The notes: generated by a model not told the origin, from the sequence alone. Positions 8,334 to 17,420 are shown, numbered from the stretch's first letter. The stretch: 64,000 nt of DNA from Aerobium sp039839275 (GCF_039839275.1 NZ_JBDOQP010000007.1:62001-126000); one strand, 5' to 3'. Numbers and translations: made by a program.

Positions 8334-9077
8334 ATGACTCTTCGCGCTCTCCTGTCCTGGCTCGCGTTTCCTGTCTACATCTGGCAGGGCGTTCGCGTGC
8401 GTATGCGGTCGCTGCGGCTGCCGCCACCGCGCGGAATGGTACGGCACGAAATCCCTGGCGCCGAGCCGGCCATCCGGCTTCTCGTCGTCGGCGATTCATC
8501 GGCGGCGGGCGTCGGCATCGAGACGACGGACGGCCTGCTTGCCGTGCGTCTCGCCCAGTGCCTCTCCAACCGCACCGGTCGGCAGGTGGTCTGGCGCGCG
8601 GCAGGGTATAATTCCGCGACCGCCGGCCAACTGCGCGACTACGTCGTTCCCAATCTGGCACCTGAGCCATGGAGCCACATCGTGCTCGCCGTGGGCACGA
8701 ACGATGCCAAGAATTTCCACACCACGCGCCGCTTCAAGAAGGAATTCGGCGGGCTGATCTACGCCTTGAAGGCCAAATGGCCCGAGGCCCGCATCGTGTG
8801 GTCGCCCGTAGTCGACATGGCGCTGATACCGGCGCTGCCGCGCGCGCTCGGCTGGCTGCTCGAAATCCGCGCCTCGCTGATCAACCGGACGGGCGAGAGG
8901 CTGTGCCTGGAACGTGGCGTGGTGCCGGCGACGCGCCTGCCGATCCTCGATCCGCAGGCAGGTTTTTCACGCGATGGGTTCCATGCTTCCGAGGCGGGCT
9001 ATCGGGCCTGGGCGGAGCATCTCGAAGAACTCGTCATGGCCGACGAAGCCGCGCCATCCGTCAGCCGCCATGACTGA
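8334..9077 (+). CDS. SGNH/GDSL-type esterase
   Basis: A 247-residue protein with the SGNH hydrolase blocks: GDSSAAG with catalytic Ser55 (block I, 53-59), a block II Gly, GTND (121-124, block III) and DGFHAS (214-219, block V) carrying Asp and His. The first 20 residues are hydrophobic with few charges (LLSWLAFPVYIWQG), so it may be membrane-tethered or exported. The substrate is unknown; such enzymes deacylate lipids, sugars or peptidoglycan. It stands alone after fba and overlaps by 17 bases the 3' end of a small convergent gene. Confidence 0.87.
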   Translation: MTLRALLSWLAFPVYIWQGVRVRMRSLRLPPPRGMVRHEIPGAEPAIRLLVVGDSSAAGVGIETTDGLLAVRLAQCLSNRTGRQVVWRAAGYNSATAGQLRDYVVPNLAPEPWSHIVLAVGTNDAKNFHTTRRFKKEFGGLIYALKAKWPEARIVWSPVVDMALIPALPRALGWLLEIRASLINRTGERLCLERGVVPATRLPILDPQAGFSRDGFHASEAGYRAWAEHLEELVMADEAAPSVSRHD

Positions 9078-9222
9078 GGCCGGCCGTTGCGACGATCATG
9101 ATGAAGGCGAGCACCGCCAGTTTCCAGAAGTCGGCCCGGCGCTTCAGCCCGGGCAGGCCGAGGGGCTTGATGATCTGGATGATCATCAGTCCGACGATCA
9201 GAAGGGAAAGCATCTTGCTCAT
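9061..9222 (-). CDS. small membrane protein, unknown family
   Basis: A 53-residue protein starting MSKMLSLLIVGLMIIQIIKPLG, with one hydrophobic helix, a short basic loop (GLKRRADFWK) and a second hydrophobic helix (LAVLAFIMIVATAGL). That makes a two-helix hairpin. The start at 9222 is chosen because the upstream in-frame part is Cys/His-rich and not membrane-like. The 3' end overlaps the SGNH gene by 17 bases tail to tail. No function can be given, but the clean two-helix pattern supports a real gene. Confidence 0.6.
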   Translation of the reverse strand: MSKMLSLLIVGLMIIQIIKPLGLPGLKRRADFWKLAVLAFIMIVATAGLSHGG

Positions 9223-9373
9223 GCGAAGTGGGGTGTCCCGTTTGTGGCATCCGTTTGAGCAGCATAGTCCCTGACTGTCAAAGCCGGCTGCGGCATTCGC
9301 GATGTGCCGCATGGACGCGGGCGGCGGGCGGCGACATAATCGCAGCCGAGAACACGCAGCAGGGAGGAAGCAC

Positions 9374-11290
9374 GTGGCGTCTCGATATCACGAGGTCTAT
9401 TCGGCCTGGCAGAACGATCCGGAAGCGTTCTGGGCCGAGGCGGCGCAGGACATCGACTGGGTAGAGCCGTGGCGGAAAGTCTTCGAGCCCGAACAGGGCG
9501 TCTACGGCAGATGGTTCGTCGGCGGCTCGTGCAATGCGTGCTTCAATGCGGTTGACCGTCATGTCGAGGGCGTTCGCGCCGAACAGGCCGCGCTAATCTA
9601 TGACAGCCCGATCACCGGCGCCAAGAAGAGCTTCACCTATCGCGAGCTTCAGGAAGAGGTCGTAGCATTGGCGGCGGTGCTGAGGGCACAGGGCGTCGGC
9701 AAGGGCGATGTGGTGATCATCTACATGCCTATGGTGCCAGAAGCGGTGTTTGCGATGCTGGCCTGCGCGCGGCTGGGCGCGATCCACTCGGTCGTCTTCG
9801 GGGGCTTCGCCGCTCGTGAACTGGCCACCCGCATCGATGATGCGAAGCCCAAGCTGATCGTCTCCGCCTCGTGCGGCATCGAACCAGGCCGCGTCGTCGC
9901 CTACAAGCCGCTGCTCGACGGCGCGATCAGCATGGCGAGCCACAAGGTCGATGGTTGCATCGTCCTGCAGCGTGACGAACAGCGTTGCGAACTGATGGCG
10001 GGCCGCGACATCGACATGGCCGAAGCGGTGACGCGTGCCAAGCAGGCGCGAAGCGCGGTCGAATGCGTGCCGGTTGCCGCGACCGACCCGCTCTACGTGC
10101 TTTACACCTCGGGCACCACCGGCCAGCCCAAAGGCGTCCTGCGCGACACCGGCGGCCATCTCGTCTCGCTCAAATGGTCGATGTGGAACGAGTTCGGCGT
10201 CAAGCCGGGCGAGGTTTTCTGGGCCGCCTCCGACGTTGGCTGGGTGGTGGGCCATTCCTACATCGTCTACGCGCCGCTGCTACACGGCTGCACAACGGTC
10301 CTGTTCGAAGGCAAGCCTGTTGGTACGCCCGATGCCGGGACCTTCTGGCGCATCATCTCCGAGCATGAGGTGGTGGCGCTGTTCACCGCGCCTACCGCAT
10401 TCCGCGCCATCAAGGGACAGGACCCGAAGGGCGAATTCGTCGGCAAATACGACATGGCGGCGTTCCGCACCCTGTTTCTTGCCGGCGAGAGAGCCGATCC
10501 CGAGACGATCAAATGGGCGGAGGCGCAGCTCGGCGTGCCGGTCATCGACCATTGGTGGCAGACAGAGACCGGCGCACCAATCAGCCAGAACCCGATCGGG
10601 CTAGGGCAATTGCCGGTGAAGTATGGGTCGCCGGCCGTTCCGATGCCTGGATATGATATCCGGGTGCTCGACGATGCAGGGAAAGAGCTGCCGCGCGGCA
10701 CGCTGGGCAACGTGGTGATCAAGATGCCATTGCCGCCCGGCTGCCTGCCGACGCTGTGGCACGCCGACCAGCGGTTTCATGATGCCTATCTCGCGGAATT
10801 CCCCGGCTACTACAAGACGGCCGATGCAGGCTATGTCGACGAGGACGGCTACCTCTTCATCATGGCGCGCACCGACGACATCATCAACGTCGCCGGCCAC
10901 AGGCTTTCCACCGGCGCGATGGAGGAAGTCGTCGCCGAGCATCCCGACGTGGCCGAATGCGCCGTCGTCGGTATCCATGACGCGATGAAAGGCCAGGTTC
11001 CCTGTGGCTTCGTGGTGCTCAACGCCGGTGCCTCGCGCGGCAATGGCGAGGTCGAGAAAGAAGTCGTGGCGCTGGTGCGCGACCGTATCGGCCCGGTCGC
11101 GGCGTTCAAGTCTGTGGTCACGGTCAAGCGGCTGCCAAAGACGCGCTCGGGCAAGATCCTGCGCGGCACGATGCAGAAGATCGCCGACAGCGAGGCCTGG
11201 TCGATGCCCGCGACCATCGATGATCCAGCGATTCTGGACGAGATCACGGAAGCCCTGAAGGAAAGGGGCTTCGGTGGCCGATCGGGGTAG
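9374..11290 (+). CDS. prpE: propionyl-CoA synthetase (propionate--CoA ligase)
   Basis: Activates propionate (and less well acetate) to the acyl-CoA through an acyl-AMP. The 638-residue protein is an ANL-superfamily enzyme with YTSGTTGQPKG (P-loop), DVGWVVGHSYIVYAPLL, WWQTETGAP and the C-terminal hinge PKTRSGKILRGTM with the catalytic Lys. The N-terminus RYHEVYSAWQNDPEAFW and the phrase GGSCNACFNAVDRH are typical of PrpE rather than Acs. A GTG start at 9374 is chosen: it has GGGAGGAAG just upstream and fits the family N-terminus. No prp genes lie nearby; it appears to be monocistronic. Confidence 0.93.
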   Translation: MASRYHEVYSAWQNDPEAFWAEAAQDIDWVEPWRKVFEPEQGVYGRWFVGGSCNACFNAVDRHVEGVRAEQAALIYDSPITGAKKSFTYRELQEEVVALAAVLRAQGVGKGDVVIIYMPMVPEAVFAMLACARLGAIHSVVFGGFAARELATRIDDAKPKLIVSASCGIEPGRVVAYKPLLDGAISMASHKVDGCIVLQRDEQRCELMAGRDIDMAEAVTRAKQARSAVECVPVAATDPLYVLYTSGTTGQPKGVLRDTGGHLVSLKWSMWNEFGVKPGEVFWAASDVGWVVGHSYIVYAPLLHGCTTVLFEGKPVGTPDAGTFWRIISEHEVVALFTAPTAFRAIKGQDPKGEFVGKYDMAAFRTLFLAGERADPETIKWAEAQLGVPVIDHWWQTETGAPISQNPIGLGQLPVKYGSPAVPMPGYDIRVLDDAGKELPRGTLGNVVIKMPLPPGCLPTLWHADQRFHDAYLAEFPGYYKTADAGYVDEDGYLFIMARTDDIINVAGHRLSTGAMEEVVAEHPDVAECAVVGIHDAMKGQVPCGFVVLNAGASRGNGEVEKEVVALVRDRIGPVAAFKSVVTVKRLPKTRSGKILRGTMQKIADSEAWSMPATIDDPAILDEITEALKERGFGGRSG

Positions 11291-11387
11291 GCCTGCTGGC
11301 AGGTTGACCGTCGCCTGAAACAGCGCCTATGTCCTTGATCTTTGGCGGAACGGCTACGACCGCGCGAGATACTGACAGGAGCAGACC

Positions 11388-12179
11388 ATGGCACTTAACG
11401 GCAAATCGGCAATCGTCACCGGCGGAGCAGGCGGCATCGGCTACGCGATCGCCGAGCGCTTCCTGAAGGAAGGCGCGCGGGTGGTCATTGCAGATGTCGA
11501 TGCCGAGAAGGGCGCGAAGGCCGAACAGACGCTGGGTGCCTTGGGCGAAGTCCGCTTCATCAGGACCGACGTCGGCAACAAGGCCGATGTCGAAGCGCTG
11601 ATGGCGGCGACGATCGATGCTTTCGGCGGCCTCGACGTGCTGGCCAACAATGCCGGCATCGTCCATGGCGCGGATTTCCTCGACCTGGCCGAAGAAGACT
11701 TCGACCGCGTGCTGCGGGTCAATCTCAAGGGCGCCTTCCTCGTCGGCCAGGCGGCAGCGAAAATCATGGTCGAGCGCGTCAAGGCAGGCGGCGAGCCCGG
11801 CTCAATCGTCAACATGTCGTCGATCAATGCCATATTTGCCATCGCCAACCAGGTGCCGTACTCGGTTTCCAAGGGCGGCATGAGCCAGTTGACCAAGGTC
11901 ATGGCGCTGTCGCTCGCGCCTTACGGTATCCGCGTCAACGCGATCGGGCCGGGCTCGATCATGACCGACATGCTCGCGAGCGTGAACTCCGATCCCGCAG
12001 CGAAGAACCGCATCCTCTCACGCACGCCGATGGGCCGCATCGGCGATCCGTCCGAGATCGCGTCGGTTGCGGCGTTCCTCGCGTCGTCGGATGCGAGCTA
12101 CGTGACCGGCCAGACGATCTATGCCGATGGCGGGCGCCTGCCGCTCAACTACACGGTGCCGGTGCCTGACGAGGATTAG
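11388..12179 (+). CDS. short-chain dehydrogenase/reductase
   Basis: Classical SDR of 263 residues: cofactor motif TGGAGGIG (11-18), NNAG (87-90), catalytic Ser in NMSS near 144, Tyr158 and Lys162 in YSVSK, then GIRVNAIGPGSIMT. Asp at the end of the second strand (VVIADVD) favours NAD(H) over NADP(H). AGGAG precedes the ATG. The substrate cannot be told; relatives oxidise sugars, 3-hydroxyacyl-CoA or glucose-like polyols. The 97 bases separating it from prpE leave open whether they are co-transcribed. Confidence 0.9.
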   Translation: MALNGKSAIVTGGAGGIGYAIAERFLKEGARVVIADVDAEKGAKAEQTLGALGEVRFIRTDVGNKADVEALMAATIDAFGGLDVLANNAGIVHGADFLDLAEEDFDRVLRVNLKGAFLVGQAAAKIMVERVKAGGEPGSIVNMSSINAIFAIANQVPYSVSKGGMSQLTKVMALSLAPYGIRVNAIGPGSIMTDMLASVNSDPAAKNRILSRTPMGRIGDPSEIASVAAFLASSDASYVTGQTIYADGGRLPLNYTVPVPDED

Positions 12180-12291
12180 TCGCAGCCTCGGGGTTTCAAA
12201 CGGGGCGGCGATGCGGTAGAGGGGCGACCCTCTTCGATCAATTCATCGTCGCTGCGCCGTTGCGTTGGCGAAGCCTTGCGAGCTGTTCTCC

Positions 12292-13551
12292 ATGTCCGGT
12301 TTCCATTGTGGTGTCGACTTCGGCACCACCAACTCCACCGTCGGCCTGTGTGCGGCCGGCGCCGATCCGTTCCTGATCCCCGTCGAGGGCGAACAGGTGA
12401 CGATCCCGTCCGCCCTGTTCTTCAGCCTGGAGGACGGCAGCGTTCATTTCGGTCGCTCCGCGGTCCATGAATATATGGATGGGGCGGAAGGCCGCTTCAT
12501 GCGGGCACTGAAGTCGATCCTCGGCACCAGCCTGATGAAGGAGACAACGCAGGTCGGCCGCGACCGCATGACGTTCCAGGGCTTGATCGCGCGTTTTCTG
12601 CGGCATCTGCGGACCAGGATCGAGGCCGAGCAAGGCAGCCTGCCGGAGAGCGTCGTGCTTGGCCGACCGGTGTTCTTCGTCGATGGGAACGAGGCGGCGG
12701 ACCGCACGGCGCAGGACCAGCTCGAGGCAGCCGCCCGTGCCGAAGGGTTCAGGCACATCGAGTTCCAGTACGAGCCCGTAGCCGCGGCGCTTTATTTCGA
12801 GCGCGAGCTGAACGCTGAAGCACTGGCGCTGGTGGTCGATATCGGCGGCGGCACCTCGGACTTCTCCGTCCTGCGCCTGTCGCCAGAACGGAGCCGCGCG
12901 ACCGATCGCCGGCAGGATATCTTGAGCACGTCCGGCGTTCATGTCGGCGGTACCGACTTCGACCGGCAGCTCAACATCGCCAAGGTGATGCCACGGATGG
13001 GCCTGGGCAGCCGGACCCGCGACGGCAAGCGCCATCTGCCCGTCTGGTACTTCAACGACATGGCCACGTGGCACAAGATCAACCAGCTCTATGCGCCGAA
13101 GACGATGCGCGACATCCAGGCGCTGAAGCGCGAAGCGGCAGAGCCCGAGAAGCTGGAGCTTTACGAGCATCTCCTGACATATCGATCCGGGCACCGGCTG
13201 GCGGCCGAAGTCGAAAAGGCCAAGATCGAACTGACGGACGCGGAAGCAGCCTCCATCCGGCTGGCCGAACACGGCTTCCTGCTCGACGTGCCGGTCAGCC
13301 GGGCCGAATTCGACACGGCCGTCGATGAACTTGTCCATCGGATCGGTACGGCGATCGACACCGCGCTCGCCAATGCCGGCGTTGCCGCAGAGGCCATCGA
13401 CACCGTGGTCATGACGGGCGGCGGCGCACAGGTGCCGGTCGTCTGGCAGGCGGCGGTGGCACGCTTTCCGCATGCCCAGATTTCGCAGTCCGACCGCTTC
13501 GGCGCGGTGGGCCTCGGGCTGGCCGTGGACGCTGCAAGGCGTTTTGCCTGA
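12292..13551 (+). CDS. Hsp70-family protein, YegD-like
   Basis: A 419-residue actin/Hsp70-fold ATPase with phosphate-1 CGVDFGTTNSTVG (6-18), a YEPVAAALYF element, phosphate-2 VVDIGGGTSDFSV and adenosine motif VVMTGGGAQVPVV. It ends after the nucleotide-binding domain and lacks the peptide-binding domain and lid of DnaK, as in E. coli YegD. The role is unknown; it is cytosolic. ATG 12292 gives the family start MSGFHCGVDFGT; a TTG 27 bases upstream is possible but less likely. Confidence 0.9.
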   Translation: MSGFHCGVDFGTTNSTVGLCAAGADPFLIPVEGEQVTIPSALFFSLEDGSVHFGRSAVHEYMDGAEGRFMRALKSILGTSLMKETTQVGRDRMTFQGLIARFLRHLRTRIEAEQGSLPESVVLGRPVFFVDGNEAADRTAQDQLEAAARAEGFRHIEFQYEPVAAALYFERELNAEALALVVDIGGGTSDFSVLRLSPERSRATDRRQDILSTSGVHVGGTDFDRQLNIAKVMPRMGLGSRTRDGKRHLPVWYFNDMATWHKINQLYAPKTMRDIQALKREAAEPEKLELYEHLLTYRSGHRLAAEVEKAKIELTDAEAASIRLAEHGFLLDVPVSRAEFDTAVDELVHRIGTAIDTALANAGVAAEAIDTVVMTGGGAQVPVVWQAAVARFPHAQISQSDRFGAVGLGLAVDAARRFA

Positions 13552-13632
13552 CGCTGCCACCAGCGGCTCCTGACGGCAGGCTGTCGGTTGGGGTATGCGA
13601 TAACGGTCTCCCATAAGAGAAGGAGACCCGTC

Positions 13633-13824
13633 ATGTCGCAGAACATTGCATTTCTCGGTTTCGTCGAGGACGTCGTCGCGCGTTGGCGCAGCCATCGCGA
13701 GAGCGTGCGCACGCGGAACATTGTGGCCGGCCTGTCGCCTCAGATGCGCAAAGACATTGGTTGGCCCGACAGCCTGCCGGACCGCGCCCGCCGTCGCCTC
13801 TCGCATGACGGCTCGCCTTTCTGA
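13633..13824 (+). CDS. DUF1127-like small basic protein
   Basis: A 63-residue Arg-rich protein (FVEDVVARWRSHRESVRTRNIVAGLSPQMRKDIGWPDSLPDRARRRL). The phrase 'LSPQMRKDIGWP' matches the DUF1127 core 'L.DrlLaDiGl'. Small DUF1127 proteins of Agrobacterium bind RNA and affect phosphate and carbon metabolism; whether this member does is unknown. AAGGAGA precedes the ATG. It lies directly upstream of the large palindrome before the YafY-type regulator. Confidence 0.75.
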   Translation: MSQNIAFLGFVEDVVARWRSHRESVRTRNIVAGLSPQMRKDIGWPDSLPDRARRRLSHDGSPF

Positions 13825-13852
13825 AATGAGCACCAATGATACTTCCTCCCGC

Positions 13853-13884
13853 CACCCTCCTGACAGAATGTTGTCAGGAGGGTG
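13853..13884. promoter_or_regulatory. 32-bp perfect inverted repeat before the YafY-type regulator
   Basis: Arms CACCCTCCTGACA (13853-13865) and TGTCAGGAGGGTG (13872-13884) are exact 13-bp complements around GAATGT. A weaker outer pair, CACCAAT (13831-13837) and ATTGGTG (13889-13895), surrounds it. There is no U-tract, so an operator fits better than a terminator. The next gene starts 47 bases on and encodes an HTH-WYL regulator that may bind here. The transcript could also fold into this hairpin. Confidence 0.6.
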
Positions 13885-13931
13885 TGATATTGGTGCCGCC
13901 TCTAGCGAATGGCATTGGAGGACGTATCGTC

Positions 13932-14621
13932 ATGCGCCGCGCAGATCGCCTGTTCCAGATCGTCCAGCACCTGCGGGGCGGGCGGCTCGTCACCGCCCGC
14001 ATGCTCGGCGAGCGCCTGGAAGTGTCGGAACGCACCATCTACCGCGATATCGCCGATCTGCAGTCGACCGGCGTGCCGATCGACGGCGAGGCGGGTGTTG
14101 GCTATCTGATGCGGGAAGGCTTCGACCTTCCGCCGCTCATGTTCACGCGTGACGAGATCGTGGCGCTAGTGGCCGGCGCACGCATGGTGCGGGCCTTCGG
14201 CGGCGCCCAGATGGCGCGTGCGGCCGAAGAAGCGCTGGTCAAGATCGGCGCGGTACTGCCCGAGCAGGAAAAGGCGCGCATTGCCCGCACGGAAATCCAC
14301 ATGCCGGGCTGGGTCGTCGATGATGCGACGCGACGCAGTATCGACTTGCTGGAGCGCGCGATCGAGGCGCGGGACGTGCTGAGCCTCAACTACAAGGATG
14401 AAGCCGGCAAGGGGTCGATGCGCGACGTGCGTCCGCTCGGCCTCTGGTTCTGGGGCAAGGTCTGGACTCTCGTCGCGTGGTGCGAACTGCGCAATGATTT
14501 CCGCGCGTTCCGTATCGACCGCATCGCGGAGGCAGGAGCGTCCGGCCGTACGTTCCGACCCGAACGGGGCAAGCAACTGACCGACTTCTACCGCACCTGG
14601 GAAGCCCGCGAGCAGAACTGA
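13932..14621 (+). CDS. YafY-family HTH-WYL transcriptional regulator
   Basis: A 229-residue protein with an N-terminal winged helix (RLFQIVQHLRGGRLVTARMLGERL.VSERTIYRDIADL, about 6-45), then a linker and a WYL domain (LSLNYKDEAGKGSMRDVRPLGLWFWGKVWTLVAWCELRNDFRAFRIDRI, about 150-200). WYL domains sense small ligands or nucleic acid. ATG 13932 starts MRRADRLFQIV, the usual head. It lies just downstream of the perfect 32-bp palindrome and converges on the DUF1013 gene. Confidence 0.92.
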   Translation: MRRADRLFQIVQHLRGGRLVTARMLGERLEVSERTIYRDIADLQSTGVPIDGEAGVGYLMREGFDLPPLMFTRDEIVALVAGARMVRAFGGAQMARAAEEALVKIGAVLPEQEKARIARTEIHMPGWVVDDATRRSIDLLERAIEARDVLSLNYKDEAGKGSMRDVRPLGLWFWGKVWTLVAWCELRNDFRAFRIDRIAEAGASGRTFRPERGKQLTDFYRTWEAREQN

Positions 14622-14631
14622 CGCGGGCTTC
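14601..14631. terminator. hairpin between convergent yafY-type and DUF1013 genes
   Basis: GAAGCCCGCG (14601-14610) and CGCGGGCTTC (14622-14631) form a perfect 10-bp stem with an 11-base loop that contains the stop codon of the regulator gene. No T-run follows on either strand, so it may be a weak bidirectional terminator or an mRNA 3'-end stabiliser. Confidence 0.5.
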
Positions 14632-14641
14632 GGCCTTGCGG

Positions 14642-15334
14642 CTAGTCTTCGTCGTCGTCCTGCGTGGTCGACTTGAGCGAGGAAAGCTTCGCGAACACGG
14701 CGTCCGCGTCCAGTTCGTCCTCGTCGCCATCGGCCTTGCGATCCCTGACCTCGAGCGACTCGGTCATGGAAGCTGGCAGGAGCGTATCGCCGGTGGGAGC
14801 GGCCGCCGGCATGCCGCGCGAGGCGCGCTGAACTTCGAGATCGAGGTCGATCTGCGAGCACAGACCAAGCGTCACCGGGTCCATCGGCACGAGATTTGCG
14901 GAGTTCCAGTGGCTCCGGTTGCGGATCTGTTCGATCGTCGACTTGGTGGTGCCGACGAGCCGCGAAATCTGCGCGTCCTTGAGTTCCGGATGGTTCTTCA
15001 CCAGCCAGAGGATCGCGTTAGGCCGATCCTGGCGCTTCGACAAGGGTGTGTAGCGCGGCGTCCGCCGCTTGGATTCGGGCACGCGCACCTTGGGGTCGGA
15101 AAGCTTGAGCTTGTGCTCGGAATCGGCCTCGCCCTTGGCGATCTCGTCGCGCGAGAGCTGGCCGGTCATCACGGGGTCGAGACCCTTGATGCCTTGCGCT
15201 GCCTCGCCGTCCGCGATGGCCTTCACCTCAAGCGGGTGCAGCCTGCAGAACTGTGCGATCTGGTCGAACGACAGCGCGGTGTTGTCGACCAGCCACACGG
15301 CGGTCGCCTTGGGCATCAGGAGGGTGTTGGACAT
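14642..15334 (-). CDS. trcR: DUF1013 family protein (TrcR-type cell cycle regulator)
   Basis: A 230-residue soluble protein. The N-terminal half (LLMPKATAVWLVDNTALSFDQIAQFC, then LHPLEVKAIADGE) reads like a helix-turn-helix; a middle part has AILWLVKNHPELKDAQISRLVGTTKSTIEQIRNRSHWN, a second HTH-like segment; the C-terminus is acidic (DDDED). This is the alphaproteobacterial DUF1013 family, annotated in databases as a cell-cycle transcriptional regulator TrcR; I know that name from annotation and hold it less firmly than the family. The ATG at 15334 has AGAAGGA upstream. Convergent with the WYL regulator. Confidence 0.82.
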   Translation of the reverse strand: MSNTLLMPKATAVWLVDNTALSFDQIAQFCRLHPLEVKAIADGEAAQGIKGLDPVMTGQLSRDEIAKGEADSEHKLKLSDPKVRVPESKRRTPRYTPLSKRQDRPNAILWLVKNHPELKDAQISRLVGTTKSTIEQIRNRSHWNSANLVPMDPVTLGLCSQIDLDLEVQRASRGMPAAAPTGDTLLPASMTESLEVRDRKADGDEDELDADAVFAKLSSLKSTTQDDDED

Positions 15335-15504
15335 GAAGAAAATCCTTCTCGTTCGCCCGCGTCCCTGTCGCGGGCGGTGGGCAAAGCCACCAGTATGGGA
15401 AATCAGCACCGCATATAACCGCATTCGCCCGCCTTCGCAACGAAAAGCCGTGGATGGCGTTCCGCGATGGCACGGCGGGAGAGGGCTCAAGGAGGCTTAT
15501 TGAC

Positions 15505-16407
15505 ATGATTGTGTCCCTTGTCATCGCGGTGACGGTGTTCGTGGCAATGCCGTTGGCATTTTCCGTCAGGGTATGGCGCCTCGACGAGCCGAACCGCGCT
15601 GCGTGGCTGCTTCTGACAGCGGATTCCGCGGTGTTCGTGGCGCTTATCCTTCTCGTCGGCCGGTGGGACATCGCCGGAATCTATACGCCGTTCGTTCTCG
15701 CTATGGTGTTCGTGCTGGCTGTCGTGGTTTCCTTGTTCCGTCACGCCGGACGACCTTGGCGACCGTCTCAGGGCTCATCGTTTCTGCGGCGGCACTGGGC
15801 GACGTGCGCGACGCTGGCTACGTTTACGCTGGCACTCGCCTATGCCGTGGCCGGTCTGATCCCTGTTGGGCCTGCGCAAGAGCTTGCCTTTCCGCTGCGC
15901 GATGGCCGGTTCATGGTGGCGCAAGGTGGTGGGAACTGGCTCGTGAACCATCATTCGGGGCACCCGGCACAGACATATGCCGCAGACATCACGGCGATCG
16001 GTCCTACCGGCTTCCGCGCGCCGTCGCTGCTCCCGGATGTGCTGGAACGTTACGCCATCTTCGGCGCGTCGATCGTCAGCCCCTGCGCCGGCGAAGTCGT
16101 CGAGGCGGTGGACGGGTTGCCCGACCTTGTGCCTCCAGCAGCGGATCCGGAGAACGCAGCGGGCAACCACGTCACCATCGCCTGTGGCGACCTCCTGGTC
16201 GAACTGGCGCACCTTCGCCAAGGCAGTGTCGCGGTCAACGCGGCGGAGCCGATCTCGACCGGCGATCCGATCGGCGAAGTCGGCAATTCGGGCAACACGA
16301 CGGAACCGCATCTCCACATCCATGCCGTCGATCCGGTGAGCGGGGAGGGCGTGAGAATGTCGTTCGACGGTGGCGTACCCTTCCGCAACAGGGTCTATGC
16401 GCGGTAA
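15505..16407 (+). CDS. membrane-anchored M23 (LytM-type) peptidase-like protein
   Basis: A 300-residue protein with several N-terminal hydrophobic segments (MIVSLVIAVTVFVAMPLAF; TADSAVFVALILLVG; FVLAMVFVLAVVVSLF; ATFTLALAYAVAGLIPV), followed by an M23-like domain: YAADI, IVSPCAGEVVEAVDG, GNHVTIACGDLLVELAHLRQGS and GNSGNTTEPHLHIHA. The HxxxD equivalent (QTYAADI) lacks the first His of LytM, while the HLHIH zinc/catalytic motif is present, so activity is uncertain. AAGGAGG at 15489-15495 supports the region of the start. It may act on peptidoglycan outside the inner membrane. Confidence 0.82.
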   Translation: MIVSLVIAVTVFVAMPLAFSVRVWRLDEPNRAAWLLLTADSAVFVALILLVGRWDIAGIYTPFVLAMVFVLAVVVSLFRHAGRPWRPSQGSSFLRRHWATCATLATFTLALAYAVAGLIPVGPAQELAFPLRDGRFMVAQGGGNWLVNHHSGHPAQTYAADITAIGPTGFRAPSLLPDVLERYAIFGASIVSPCAGEVVEAVDGLPDLVPPAADPENAAGNHVTIACGDLLVELAHLRQGSVAVNAAEPISTGDPIGEVGNSGNTTEPHLHIHAVDPVSGEGVRMSFDGGVPFRNRVYAR

Positions 16408-16412
16408 TACGC

Positions 16413-17420
16413 TCAGGCCACGTCGAGCACGATCTTGCCGATATGGTCGCCTTCCTCCATGCGCTCGTGTGCACGCCAGGCTTCCCGGAGCGGAAAGATC
16501 ATGTCCATCACTGGCGCGATGCGACGATTGGCGAGCAGCGGCCAGACCTTGGCCTCCAGTTCGGCGGCGATCTCGCCCTTGAATTCGACCGAGCGCGGCC
16601 GCAGCGTCGAGCCGGTATGGGTAATGCGCTTGACCATGAGGCGAGAATAGTCAGCGGTTGCGCTGGCGCCGCCAAGTGTGGCGATCTGCACGATCCGCGC
16701 GTCCATGGCGGCGGCATGGTAGTTGCGGTCGACGTAGTCGCCACCGACCATGTCGAGTATGACGTCCACGCCTTTGCCGTCGGTGGCTTCCTTCGCGACC
16801 CGGACGAAATCTTCATCGCGGTAGTTGATCGCCCGGTCCGCTCCGAGCTCGAGGCAGGCGGCGCATTTCTCCGCCGAGCCGGCCGTCGTCAACACATAGG
16901 CGCCGAATGCCGAGGCAAGCTGGATTGCCGTGGTGCCGATGCCGGACGATCCGCCATGAACCAGGAACGTTTCACCCTGGCGAAGTCCGCCGCGTTGAAA
17001 GACATTGTGCCAAACGGTGAAGAAGGTCTCGGGGATCGCGGCAGCCTCGGTAAAGGTGATGCCGTGCGGAATTGGCAGCGCATTGCTTTCGTGGACGACG
17101 ACATATTCGGCATAGCCGCCGCCCGGCGTCAGTGCGGTAACCGGATCGCCGATCCGCCAGCGGCGTGCACCGTCGCCAAGCGCCACGACCTCGCCGGCCG
17201 CTTCCAGCCCGGGAAGATCGGACGCCCCCTTGGGCGGCGGGTAGGCGCCCTTGCGCTGCAACACGTCCGGCCGGTTGACGCCGGCGGCGCGGACCTTGAT
17301 GAGGATTTCGCCAGCGCCGGGGGTCGGGACATCCCTCTTTTCCGGTTTCAGCACCAGCGGGCCGCCGGGTTCGGTGATCGCGATCGCCGTCATCTTCTCG
17401 GGGAGTGGTTCATTCGCCAT
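16413..17420 (-). CDS. NAD(P)H quinone oxidoreductase, zinc-free MDR family
   Basis: A 335-residue medium-chain reductase with a GroES-like N-terminal domain (VRAAGVNRPDVLQRKGAYPPPKG...LPGLEAAGEVVALG) and a Rossmann domain HGGSSGIGTTAIQLASAFGA. No zinc-ligand Cys/His are present, as in quinone oxidoreductase/PIG3. The conserved 'NRPDVLQRKGxYPPPxGAS' identifies the PIG3-like branch. It probably reduces quinones or enones with NADPH. It converges on the M23 gene (5 bases between stops) and is divergent from the DUF1192 gene. ATG 17420 starts MANEPLPEKMTAIAITEPGG. Confidence 0.92.
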   Translation of the reverse strand: MANEPLPEKMTAIAITEPGGPLVLKPEKRDVPTPGAGEILIKVRAAGVNRPDVLQRKGAYPPPKGASDLPGLEAAGEVVALGDGARRWRIGDPVTALTPGGGYAEYVVVHESNALPIPHGITFTEAAAIPETFFTVWHNVFQRGGLRQGETFLVHGGSSGIGTTAIQLASAFGAYVLTTAGSAEKCAACLELGADRAINYRDEDFVRVAKEATDGKGVDVILDMVGGDYVDRNYHAAAMDARIVQIATLGGASATADYSRLMVKRITHTGSTLRPRSVEFKGEIAAELEAKVWPLLANRRIAPVMDMIFPLREAWRAHERMEEGDHIGKIVLDVA

